This document shows, one piece after another, positions 15,331-24,830 of a stretch of DNA of 64,000 nt. The stretch is from Raphanus sativus (taxonomy: Eukaryota > Streptophyta > Magnoliopsida > Brassicales > Brassicaceae). Each line of letters begins with the position of its first letter. Positions within the stretch are counted from its first letter, which is position 1. The position numbers and the translations under genes were made by a program. A model generated the notes under the pieces. It saw only the letters and a program-made list of their open reading frames with translations, was not told the origin of the DNA and did not search any database. The stretch covers positions 1-64,000 of the forward strand of contig NC_079512.1 in assembly GCF_000801105.2 (NCBI RefSeq), in the 5' to 3' direction.

Positions 15331-17981
15331 ATGATGAATCCAGACGTTACGAAGGCAAAAGAAGACGGCTCGAGTAGTGTAGTAGGAGATGAAGCAAACC
15401 CAAGGATTATCGAGAAACATGTCGGCCCAGGAACCGACCAAAGTCCCAGAGATGCAAATGAAAGCGAAGACAATGCCAGTGGAAATGGAAAAGGGGAAGA
15501 GGAAGAATCAAGTAAGAAAAATGAAGGGGAGGAATCAAGAGAAGTAGACGAAGGAGAAAAAGAGAAGGAAGTCGGAGACGAAGGAGAAAAAGAGAAGGAA
15601 GCCGGGGACGAAGGAGATGAAGAGAAGGAAGTCGGAGACGAAGGAGAAAAAGAGAAGGAACCCGGAGACGAAATAGAGCCCCGAAGAAACGACGAAGAAG
15701 CTGATGAAAGGGAGATAATTCTATTTGGACGACATCATGAAACTGAGTCGCATACAGATTCGGTAAGTATTGAAATTGAAAACTTTTACATAGATGATTT
15801 GAAAGATTAGATAAGTGTGGAAAACTAAGTGGAATTTAGAGTTAGTGATTGCTGAACTAAGTCGAAGTTTGTGAAACTATATGTTGATGGTTGTAAGATG
15901 TCGTACGTGATCCGGTTCTCACTTGAGTGCAGGTTGTAGATGACGAAGAAAAGGGCATGCTACCGAAACTACACTTTCCTTCAAGCCAATATCAAAAGTC
16001 TTTAAAGCTTTCAGGAAAATGTTACATTGACTCGGCGATAAGAACTATTCAAACGATCCTGAAAGCGAAGGAGGTGGAATGGTTCATAGAGCACCCACAA
16101 TTCCAGCATTTCTTCCATATTAAAAACCGAAAGCAGAAGTGGATGGGAATGTGGGTTCTCGTTTTGCGATCAGCTTGTGTTGCGAAGAAGCATGAGTTAT
16201 GGTTTGTCGTTAATGGCGTCGCAATCCGATATTCTCTTAGAGAATTAGGACTCATTTCTGGACTATACTGCCATGAGTATCCCCCCAACCATGAGAGGTT
16301 GGATGGTACAACATTCATGAACAAGTATTTTGGAGGGAAAAGGGTAACATACGCTGACCTGGAGAAGCAGATGTTGGCGATGAAATCAAAGCCATCTGAG
16401 GATCGTAAGAAGATGGCCGTTCTGTTCTTCTTAGCCAGCATTCTTGTCGGAGGCCGAAAGAGTGGTGAGGGAGCATCACCTGTGGACAGTTTCTTCCTGA
16501 GTGTTGTTGATGACCTAGATGCGTGTGTAACGTTCCCTTGGGGGCGGTATGCATTCGAACATAACTTGAAGGATGTCTCTACCTTTTTGGAAAAATGCGA
16601 CGGGCTTGCGCCGACGAGTTGGGTTTTTACAAGCTTTCCTATCCCTCTGGAGGTATTCTCAAGCTCTCTTCAACATAGTTGTTTAATTGATGTTAATGTC
16701 TTTTTGTTGTGTGTTGGTAGTTGTTGGCCTTTGAGGCAATTCCAAGCTTGAGGAACCATTTCCGAGAAGATGTGAATGGTGCAAATAGTAGTTGCCCGCG
16801 GATGTGCAAGATGCAGTACAAACGGAAAAGTGGAACCAAGGAATTCAGTCTGAAAGCTGTGAACGATAAACTTGGTAATAATACAAAGGTAATTGATGTT
16901 TTATGTGGAGTCGAATTGAGGAGAAGGGACTTATGAGACTTATGAAAACTTGGTGAAACTAAGGTAATTAGTATTTTTGTGTTTTTACCACAGGATATTG
17001 AGAGTATCTTGGTAGCAACAGCAGCTGAGGAGGAACTTCTGGAAACCATAGGAATGGACAAGGAGAGTTGTTGGGCCGATGACGCCGATGATGCAGCAGT
17101 TGATGGTTGGACGAAGATAATACGGAAAGGGAAGAAACAAGTTTTCTTTGAAGAACAGTTCCGCATGGATTTAGAGTCTCGCACAGGTCAGATTGAAGGT
17201 CCCACCAATCCTATCGGAGGACCATCGAATAATGCACAATCTGGTCAGGCTAATGCTGATTCGGTGGAGGTTAGTGGAACTACTCCTGGAGCTGAGGCTT
17301 TAAAAGCTATGGAAGGTCGGCTTATGAATGCAGTCAGAGATGCAGTTCGAGATGCTATGAAGGGAGTGAATGAAAAAGTCACTTTATTGTCTACGCAGCT
17401 AGGTCTGCTAGAAGAGGAAGTGAAAAGTCTTAGGTTGAGTGTTCCCGGAAGTGACAATCCGGCGGTCCAAGATGATGGTGATGGTAGTGACAATAACGAG
17501 TCGGAAGAAGAGGATGGTAGTGACAATAACGAGCCGGAGGAAGAGGATGGTGGTGACAATAACGAGCCGGAGGAAGAGGATGGTGGTGACAATAACGAGC
17601 CGGAGGAAGAGGACAATAATGTTGAAGATGCCATTCTCGAAATTTCAAAGGATGTACAGAGGGAATATGGTGATGTTGACATGGATGATGATGATGCGGA
17701 GATGTATGCACATGCTGCGGAGGTCGAAAAAAAATTAATGTCTGTAAACACGAAAAAAGAGGTCGAGAAAAGATGATGGGAAAGAAACAGTTCCTGTGAA
17801 AAAGGTTAAGTTGGTTGGTGAAACTGTGAGGAGTCTCATTCAGCTAAGAAGCAAGGCAGCAGCGAAGGAGGCAGAAGCTGAGAAGGAGGCAGCAGCTAAG
17901 AAGAAGGCAGCAGCTAAGAAGAAGGCAGCAGGTAAGAAGAAGGCGGCGGCTAAGAAGAAGCCGAAGACAAAAAAAAAGTAG
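15331..17981 (+). pseudogene. DUF1985 protein, VANC-like, one frameshift near the 3' end
   Basis: Exons 15331-15762, 15933-16652, 16721-16888 and 16994 onward; the first four exons keep frame. Exon 1 encodes an acidic, low-complexity region with about four DEGEKEKEVG-like decapeptides (15,547-15,670). Exon 2 holds the DUF1985 domain (FIEHPQFQHFFHI, LWFVVNGVAIRYSLRELGLI, YFGGKRVTYADLE, FPWGRYAFEHNL). Exon 4 carries a helical stretch, four 11-residue GGDNNEPEEED repeats (17,490-17,620) and then a stop at 17774-17776. One base fewer in the A-run at 17770-17773 would continue the frame through ETVPVKKVKLVGETVRSL into an AAAKKKAAAKKK basic tail ending at 17981. No Ulp1/C48 protease domain follows, although many plant DUF1985 genes have one. 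Family knowledge: DUF1985 proteins of VANDAL elements (VANC) counteract DNA methylation at their own copies. The truncated form may still work, because the DUF1985 domain is intact. Confidence 0.75.
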
Positions 17982-18136
17982 GTAAGAAGACGGAGTGAAT
18001 TCCCAGTATGTGGTTGTTTTAATGTGGATGAACTCGAATTATTCGGTCTGTATGACTTTAAATTCCCGTGACTTTCTTGTTTGATGTTGAAGACTGGTAT
18101 TTAAGACTTATGTTATATATTGGGTAACTTCTCTCG

Positions 18137-18565
18137 GTAACTTCGTGAATTTATGATATTTCGTAGATCGTGAAGGAGGGAGAATAGGGAAACTTTAGTA
18201 AGTTTCACTTGCAACTTAGTGTAACTTCGTGAATTTATGATATTTCGTAGATCGTGAAGGAGGGAGAATAGGGAAACTTTAGTAAGTTTCACTTGCAACT
18301 TAGTGTAACTTCGTGAATTTATGATATTTCGTAGATCGTGAAGGAGGGAGAATAGGGAAACTTTAGTAAGTTTCACTTGCAACTTAGTGTAACTTCGTGA
18401 ATTTATGATATTTCGTAGATCGTGAAGGAGGGAGAATAGGGAAACTTTAGTAAGTTTCACTTGCAACTTAGTGTAACTTCGTGAATTTATGATATTTCGT
18501 AGATCGTGAAGGAGGGAGAATAGGGAAACTTTAGTAAGTTTCACTTGCAACTTAGTGTAACTTAA
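18137..18565. repeat. 84-bp tandem repeat, five copies plus a stub
   Basis: Copies start at 18137, 18221, 18305, 18389 and 18473, with a partial copy at 18557. They begin GTAACTTCGTGAATTTATG and the copies look identical. Each unit contains the inverted repeat GAAACTT-TAGT-AAGTTTC followed by CAC, so it carries one AGTTTCAC motif. The period is divisible by three, which produces a 145-codon antisense open frame that is only a by-product. It lies in the noncoding gap between the VANC-like and zinc-finger genes of the MULE. Confidence 0.95.
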
Positions 18566-18587
18566 GTAAATCCGAAGAGTCTTGGTA

Positions 18588-18665
18588 AATCAGACAACAA
18601 CAAGGGAACATAATCTCAAGCAAACAACAACAAGGGAACATAATCTCAAGCAAACAACAACAACA
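18588..18665. repeat. Short direct repeat of about 30 bp, two copies plus a partial
   Basis: The unit CAAACAACAACAAGGGAACA followed by TAATCTCAAG occurs twice back to back and begins a third time. It lies immediately downstream of the 84-bp array and just beyond the 3' end of the zinc-finger gene. Confidence 0.8.
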
Positions 18666-18698
18666 GATAGTAGACTAATGTCATGGACCGGACGCATC

Positions 18699-19142
18699 TC
18701 ATGGAGTGGTGGGATTCTGACGGGTTAGATTATACTTCAGTTCAGCAATCTCTGCAGCCATCGCATCCACGCGCTTCCTTAACATTTCAACCTCTTCCTG
18801 GACTCCGAAGACCCATGGTTGACGGAAATGGAAACCATCATTCTAGACGTAAAACGGGAATGTATCAGAATCCGAAAGTATCAATAAAAATCTGGGCGTT
18901 ATTTATAAATCTGGGCGTTTTCTATAAATTACCTCATAATTTTTGCAAGTGAAGTATTTTCTCCCCGGTAAAGTATCAAAATCGGTTTTATACTTCAGGT
19001 TCCGAGCCACCTCGTTGATGATTGTCCCCCCACAAGGGCATCTGGTCGGAAACCCACACCCGGCATCCGCCACGCAGCCAAGCATGTTGATGTCTCTCTT
19101 CAAAGCCTTCATCTGGCTATACTCCTCGTCTGGATGAGTCAT
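18699..19142 (-). CDS. Small GRF-type zinc-finger protein of the transposon
   Basis: Two exons, 19142-18933 and 18842-18699, join in frame to give a 117-residue protein. Exon 1 holds the finger: FPTRCPCGGTIINEV, then KYKTDFDTLPGRKYFTC and CKNYE, giving the C-x-C...F-x-C spacing of zf-GRF proteins of the 'uncharacterised At4g04775' type. Exon 2 starts DGFHFRQPW and continues as a heptad-rich segment (VQEEVEMLRKRVDAMAAEIA) that should form a coiled coil, ending NPTTP. Such genes are common passengers of Brassicaceae transposons. It might fill the place of the poorly understood third gene (VANB) of VANDAL elements, but I see no proof of that. The intact frame suggests it is or was recently expressed. 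Confidence 0.75.
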
Positions 19143-19826
19143 GATTTTGAGTAACCTAGATATAGAAATAAGAGCGACCGATTGTAGAGAGAGATCTAGA
19201 GAGAGATTGAATAGTAGAGAGAGAGATTGGCTGAGGTAAATGGCGAAAACATTAAAAATAATGGGTTTAATACACCTCTACGTCGCCTCCGCATCGATTT
19301 TGTGGAAAGTCAAAATTCGAAAAAATGGGCGGGAATTTTTTCGTGTAGGATTTTCGTGCTTATAGTTTCACTTAGTTTGTAGTTATACAAAAACCTTTAA
19401 AGTTTTACTTTTCTGATTTTTCCGATTTTGTTGGTTTTACTGTACTTAGATGATTGATTTTATGGTTACACCTGATATATTCTATTTTCTATCAACGTTT
19501 TAGATGTGCTCATGCATGATAAAATTTGATTTTGTGACATATGTATCTTTTCTAATCCCACGAGGTAGTGTTTACAAAAAAACATAGCTAACAATGATGT
19601 ATTCTCTTCCCATTCGACAGAACATTGTTAACATTTCGTAAAGTATCAAAATCGTGACATTGTTAGCTAACATAGCTAAAAACATAGCTAACATTGATGT
19701 ATTCGGATTTCTCAACATAGCTAAAAACATAGCTAAAAACATAGTCATCAACTAACGAAAGGTTACATAACGAAAGTTTCACCAAGTTTTACAATCATAA
19801 AACGAAATCACTTTAATCAGGTTTCA
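19143..19826. other. Noncoding MULE interval with ACATAGCTAA repeats
   Basis: Between the zinc-finger start and the transposase stop. The unit ACATAGCTAA(A) recurs at least six times between about 19,582 and 19,742. AGTTTCAC motifs occur at 19,364 and 19,775, and GTTTCAC at 19,821. It must hold the zinc-finger promoter and the transposase terminator. Confidence 0.6.
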
Positions 19827-22526
19827 CTAAGGTTCACATTCATATAACACTTCAGTTCCTTCTGTTCTTTCTGTTCCTTCAGGTCCCTCAGTTCCTTCAG
19901 CTCCTTCAGCTCCTTCAGCTCCTTCAGCTCCTTCAGCTCCTTCAGTTCCTTCATTTCCTTCAGCTCCTTCAGTTCCTTCAGGACCCTGCGAGCAGTTGAA
20001 ATAGCTAGCCAGACCCCTATTCGGGATATACTTATTAGGACGGGGACGGGGCCGACTTTCTCCCGCCGAAGGATGCCTTTTTTCCTGATGTCTTCCTTTT
20101 TTTTTCTTGTAGTCTGGAGGTAGAGGACACTTCGCCGCCGCGACTTCTTTTGGAACCAGCCAATGAGTTATATGAGGGACTGGATATATAGTCCTTCGAT
20201 ACGCTTTCGTCCATGTTGTAATGAAGTAATAATTCGAGATGAAATCGTACATGTCACTCAACTGTAATGGTTTATCATGCTGCAAACACTTAATGATAGC
20301 TCTTATTGCATGTCTACATGGGTATTTATCTATATCAAACTTCCTGCAACTGCACGTCTTCTGTTGCAAATCCACAGAATAAGTCTTCCCGTCTTCTCCA
20401 ATAACACTGTATTCAAGCTGAAAACTGTTCAATACAGTCACTAAAAGTTTTGAACCTTTCGGTGTTCTCTTATGCAATTTGTTCTCCACCAAAGGAACCA
20501 ATTTTCGAGATGACGGTCCTTCTGCTGCATCCTTCCTATGTCTGTTGAACCACTCAGACATTTTATCAATAACTGTATCAAGCATAGGCAATAAAGACAT
20601 CCTTCGCGCCTTTTCAAATAGCGCATTCAAAGACTCCGCACAATTAGAGGTGTCTATGTTGTACCTAGCACCGGGGAAATGACACTTCGCCCACCGTTTG
20701 ACTTCGACACTTTTATCAAGATACCTAGCACACGATGGATACCTCTCCCTAAAATCGTCATACTGCTTTTTAAACTCATGCTCTGAATAAAGACATGCAA
20801 CTTTTCGGAATTGTAGTGCAACCTCGTCCCTGCCTTGATTGACATGAGCTTTTACATTGTGCGATAGATGCCAGATACAATACCCATGTTTAGACATCGG
20901 ATACACTTCACCAACAGCTTTTATCAGACTTGGATTTCTGTCTGAAACAAACACCAATTCCGTCGAATCCGGTATAACAGTTTTCAGCGTCGTGAAAAAC
21001 CACTTCCAGCTTTCGTTTTTCTCCCCATCAACCACAGCAAAAGCTATTGGATAATGGTGAAGGTTTGGATCCTGAGCCGTGGCAATAATTAAACAACCAC
21101 CTTCAACAGTCTTCAGGAAAGTTGCATCCACAGTGATGACTTTCCTCATGTATTCAAACCCTTCAATGGAGGCTCCCAACGCAACAAATAGGTATCTGAA
21201 CCGGTTGTTTTTATCCACTACCAAACTTGTTTTTGTATCCGGGTTCGCCTTCTCTAACATATACAAATAAGCAGGCAATATTATATATCCCTTCTCCGGA
21301 TCACCACGAATATCCGCAACAACTTGTTTTTTTCCTCTCAAACATGTCGTATACGACACTTCCACACCCAGTTTCCTTTGCACCAGACCGACCAGGATTT
21401 TCGCTGTTGGTGTCTCATATAGTCCCGGATAATCCTTGTGCACTATAGCTGCAACACATCTTGGTGTAACTTTCCTTTTCTTTCCAGTACTTGAAGTTAC
21501 GCGAGAGCATGAATGCATATTCCTGTATGTTCTAATCGAGAACGCTTCAGATTTATCTATCTTTGTTGCTCTCACACTCCATTTACAACCTTCATCTGCT
21601 CCCCGACATTTTACCACATATCGACCCATGTCCGAGTTGCAAATACTGATTCCGAAACAGTTCTCTTGTGATGCTCTATCAATAATATCTTTCACAGCTT
21701 CTTTACTCTCAAATTCTTGAAACAACTGAAGACCCAAACCATCTTCCCACTCTTTAACCACTGGTTTTTCTTTTGCAACACGTGGGAGCTCAACATAGTA
21801 CGAACTAGGACGAACACCCATAGAGTTATCCACGTCGCCCTCACTGTCCACGCCCCCTTCCTCGGCTTCTCCATTAACAACATTAATGCCTCTTTCCTCG
21901 GCTTCTCCATTAACAACATTAATGCCCCTTTCCTCGGCTTCTCCATTAACAACATTAATGCCCCTTTCCTCGGCTTTTCCATTTATAACAACATTCTCCA
22001 CCCGTTCAGCCCCCGGCAGATATAGTTCTGCTTCTTCAATGCGAGGAAATAGAGTGAGTGCACTCGGATTACCTTCAACTTCGGGTAATCCACTCGCAAG
22101 CTCACTATAGTTCCCACCATATGAGCTTTCTTTCTCAACTACTGATTGTTGCTCCATTTCTTCGATGACCTCTACATGCAAAATACTTCTTCTTCCCTCT
22201 TTATCCACTGATGTCAGATACACATACACATCTTCATCATCCAAAATATATGATTGCCTCTTAGGTTCTACTACCAGTGGAATGTAACTCAGATTCATCC
22301 TCTTTAAACACGGATCTATCCTCTTCTTCTTGCATATCCTCTCCTTCAAACAGGAATAAGTGATCTCATCCAATGATGATGTCTTAAAGGATATACCATA
22401 CAAACGACCATCGCTTGGAATCCATTCATAATCATCTCCTGATTTCGCATATTGTCCATCATAGTCAAAGTGTATGTTTGTAGAAGAATAACCCATTATC
22501 TGTTGTACCAAATAAAAAATATACAA
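19827..22526 (-). CDS. MURA-type (VANA-like) Mutator transposase
   Basis: 899 codons without interruption. The first ATG is at 22526; a second (MGYSSTNIHFD, 22496) directly follows an intron-acceptor-like CAACAG, so translation may begin there. Domains in order: an N-terminal PB1-like/variable region; three 12-residue EERGINVVNGEA repeats (about 21,860-21,980); a MULE DNA-binding region (FGISICNSDMGRYVVKCRG); and the DDE transposase core with VITVDATFL (first Asp), LVFVSDRNPSLIKAV (second Asp), HGYCIWHL and SNCAESLNAL (Glu). A SWIM zinc finger follows (CSCRKFDIDKYPCRHAI). The C-terminal tail is rich in EGAEG/EGTEG triplets (19,850-19,985). All catalytic landmarks are present, so the element could be autonomous. 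Confidence 0.93.
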   Translation of the reverse strand: MYIFYLVQQIMGYSSTNIHFDYDGQYAKSGDDYEWIPSDGRLYGISFKTSSLDEITYSCLKERICKKKRIDPCLKRMNLSYIPLVVEPKRQSYILDDEDVYVYLTSVDKEGRRSILHVEVIEEMEQQSVVEKESSYGGNYSELASGLPEVEGNPSALTLFPRIEEAELYLPGAERVENVVINGKAEERGINVVNGEAEERGINVVNGEAEERGINVVNGEAEEGGVDSEGDVDNSMGVRPSSYYVELPRVAKEKPVVKEWEDGLGLQLFQEFESKEAVKDIIDRASQENCFGISICNSDMGRYVVKCRGADEGCKWSVRATKIDKSEAFSIRTYRNMHSCSRVTSSTGKKRKVTPRCVAAIVHKDYPGLYETPTAKILVGLVQRKLGVEVSYTTCLRGKKQVVADIRGDPEKGYIILPAYLYMLEKANPDTKTSLVVDKNNRFRYLFVALGASIEGFEYMRKVITVDATFLKTVEGGCLIIATAQDPNLHHYPIAFAVVDGEKNESWKWFFTTLKTVIPDSTELVFVSDRNPSLIKAVGEVYPMSKHGYCIWHLSHNVKAHVNQGRDEVALQFRKVACLYSEHEFKKQYDDFRERYPSCARYLDKSVEVKRWAKCHFPGARYNIDTSNCAESLNALFEKARRMSLLPMLDTVIDKMSEWFNRHRKDAAEGPSSRKLVPLVENKLHKRTPKGSKLLVTVLNSFQLEYSVIGEDGKTYSVDLQQKTCSCRKFDIDKYPCRHAIRAIIKCLQHDKPLQLSDMYDFISNYYFITTWTKAYRRTIYPVPHITHWLVPKEVAAAKCPLPPDYKKKKGRHQEKRHPSAGESRPRPRPNKYIPNRGLASYFNCSQGPEGTEGAEGNEGTEGAEGAEGAEGAEGAEGTEGPEGTERTEGTEVLYECEP

Positions 22527-23235
22527 TTGAAGTCAATCTTACTTATACAGTTTTGCTATTATAGTCCTACTAATTTATACTTGTTTACATTTTTTCTCAA
22601 CAGTAAAGTTTCACCTATTTACACTTTTATAGTCTACTAGTTTCACCCTTTTCATTCCGGATTTCAGTTTTGATTCGCGACATTTCTTGTTCATAATCCA
22701 ATTCCATAACAAACACACCATACAACTCTCAATTGACAACACAAAGACCCATATATTCGAAATCTACTGTCTAAAAATCCCAATCTAACGAGCCGCATTG
22801 ACTTCATTCATTCGATACAGAGAAAGACAATGCTTTACCTGAACTTTATCTGACCTAGGTTGGGGGTCAATTTCAGCACCCAAGCGAGCCGCAATCTCCT
22901 TTACAATTGAAACTCACTCAATGATCGCTCTAGCTTTCATTCGCTTTCTTCGTCAATCGTCCGTCGAGAGAGAGACTCGAATTAGGGAGGAGAGAGAAAA
23001 ATTAAAACTAATTAAGAAAATGAGAAAATCCACCTGGACAGGAGAGAGAAATAAACCGCGCTTTTTTTTTATTGGTCAAGTAAAGGAGCATTTTTATTGG
23101 TCAAGTAGAGAGGGTTTTCATTGGTCAAGTAGAGAGGGGCACTTTCGACTTTCACCATCGAGTTGAAGAGTATGAAAACAAATAAGAGTATGGCAGATTA
23201 CATAAGAGTATGGCAGATTACATGAGAGTATGCTA
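22527..23235 (-). promoter_or_regulatory. Upstream region of the transposase with repeated motifs
   Basis: AGTTTCAC occurs at 22,607 and 22,639, close to the transposase start. The block ATTGGTCAAGTA occurs three times between about 23,072 and 23,135; read on the minus strand this gives TACTTGACCAAT, a W-box core fused to a CCAAT box, repeated. Three AGAGTATGGCAGATTACAT-like units follow at 23,168-23,235 and may mark the subterminal part of the element. Confidence 0.5.
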
Positions 23236-23642
23236 GATCACTTTTTCACTCATTAAAAGTACGTGAGCACTTGACTCCATAGTTTGGTCCCGCACGTGAC
23301 ATCTTTCTTCTTTTATTAGTTTCTTTTTTTTTCTGAATAATAATGGTGGGAAAATTTGCTTCTTGGCTACATCGTACCCTCCACCACCAGTTATCCACCC
23401 AATTAGACGCTGACGCGTGTTAAAATTAGGGTGTATTCTGTCTTTCTGGCTGTGTGTAATGTTTAGAATTTGAACTAATAGTAATTTATTAATTTGGCTC
23501 CACTAATTAATAATTAGTTGAACGTTAACTAGTAATCAGTCGCAACGTCCCTTTCAATCTAAATTCTGGAGCCATCAAAATTTATAAAAATGAATTTTTG
23601 TCCAAAATGATTAATCTAGGTACCCACTTGTGGTTAGACCCA
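23236..23642. other. Unassigned intergenic DNA
   Basis: Single-copy-looking AT-rich sequence between the MULE and the small Helitron, with CACGTGAC and ACGTGAGC (G-box-like) motifs near 23,260-23,300. No coding sequence recognised. Confidence 0.3.
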
Positions 23643-24283
23643 TCTATCTTATTAAAACAGAAACATTATGTTGGACCTAACATTTATTTTGTAAGTTTTT
23701 AAATTAAATACACCTTTATACTTTATAGTTAAATCTACATTAAATCATTAATGTTCCTTTTTTTATACTACTATTCATGTTTCCAAACAATATATTTATT
23801 TCTTACTACTATCAATGTTTCCAAACAATATATTTTATACTACTATCAATGATTCCAAACAATACAATAATTAATCTTAATATTTTATATCTATCATTTT
23901 CTCTTTAAAATTTTGTAGAAACATCATAATTTCATAAATTGCAAAATAATGAACTTTAAAATTTGGATTATAAGATTACAAATTATGAAACTATTACAAT
24001 TTAAATCAAATTAGATTACATATTGGTCATCCATCAGTTCAATCGGTTAGTCTCGAATTTTAGTGATTTTTGTTAATATGAATATTTTAAAAACCTAAAT
24101 TGAATTGTCAGATCTCTGGATTAACCGGTATAATCACAATCGGGTTAAATTTAGAAACACTGATTTAAATACAAAAATATTTTAAATACACTCTTTAAAA
24201 GTTACCAAAATATTTGTTAAATTATTAGTAAAAATTTTCATCGTAAAATATTCCGCGTTTCCAAAGCGCGGGTCATAATCTAG
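23643..24283 (+). mobile_element. Non-autonomous Helitron, 641 bp
   Basis: The 5' end TCTATCTTATTAAAACAG follows an A. The 3' end has a GC hairpin (CCGCGTTTCCAAAGCGCGG, with mismatches) a few bases before CTAG at 24280-24283, which is followed by T. Insertion between A and T with 5' TC and 3' CTRR is the Helitron signature. The body is AT-rich and noncoding. Confidence 0.85.
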
Positions 24284-24830
24284 TATCACATTATATTTGC
24301 AAACAATGTCGTTAGTTCCTTTACTAAAGGTGTTAATCTGGATATTAGTTTTTTTTCTTTTTGGTAAAAGATTTTAGTTTGGTTTATGTTTAAACCTTTA
24401 AATTTTAAAGCTTTTTAAGATCTTAAATAAACATAAGAGAATATTAATTTACTATTCAGTTAACTGGGTTTTCAATTCTGTATGAGTTGGAATCGTTTTT
24501 CAGTTAATGTATCACCTCTTCTTCATAAATATATAGGCAATCTCTTAAGAACATCACAATAAATATGTAAACACTGGAGCATTAAAAAACAATTATGACT
24601 GAAAATAAAATTCACGGATTGTGTGTTGGCCTATGCGACACCGAGGACACGTCTTAGTTGTCCCATTGAGCTGGTGAGAGAGAGAGATGCATTCATTCGC
24701 ACGCATCCAAAATATTACACTAATTGATCAAACTCCTAAATCCAATTTCATCAGATTAAGATGATGCTTCTCAATAACCCTTCTTGTATCAATCAATATT
24801 ACACATATCATCATCATATGACCATGGTTA
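24284..24830. other. Unassigned DNA ending in a TTA target duplication
   Basis: No gene recognised. A short GC-richer stretch (about 24,610-24,700, with a GA microsatellite) might be a gene relic. The last three bases, TTA, are the left target duplication of the CACTA element. Confidence 0.3.

Larger units (their letters stand above)
15050..23200. mobile_element. VANDAL-like Mutator element (MULE), approximate limits
   Basis: A block of transposon genes between the PP2C gene and a Helitron. It holds an intact MURA-type transposase (minus), a DUF1985/VANC-like gene (plus), a small GRF zinc-finger gene (minus), an 84-bp tandem array and scattered AGTTTCAC motifs. No long terminal inverted repeats were found; VANDAL-class MULEs lack them. 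The ends are placed only by where the transposon-like features stop (right end near the repeats at 23,165-23,230). The transposase frame has no stop in 899 codons, which suggests recent activity. The gene set matches VANDAL elements, in which VANA is the transposase and VANC a DUF1985 anti-silencing protein; assignment to that class is inference. Confidence 0.7.

Noticed and set aside
18113..18550. 145-codon antisense open frame with a 28-residue period
   Set aside because: It is the direct product of the 84-bp tandem repeat (period divisible by three); no promoter, start context or family resemblance.
18137..18565. Evenly spaced repeats resembling a CRISPR array
   Set aside because: The repeats are contiguous, with no unique spacers, and lie in a plant transposon.
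15050..23235. Search for MULE terminal inverted repeats and a 9-bp target duplication
   Set aside because: No convincing pair found by eye; VANDAL-class elements often lack long inverted repeats, so the ends are left approximate.
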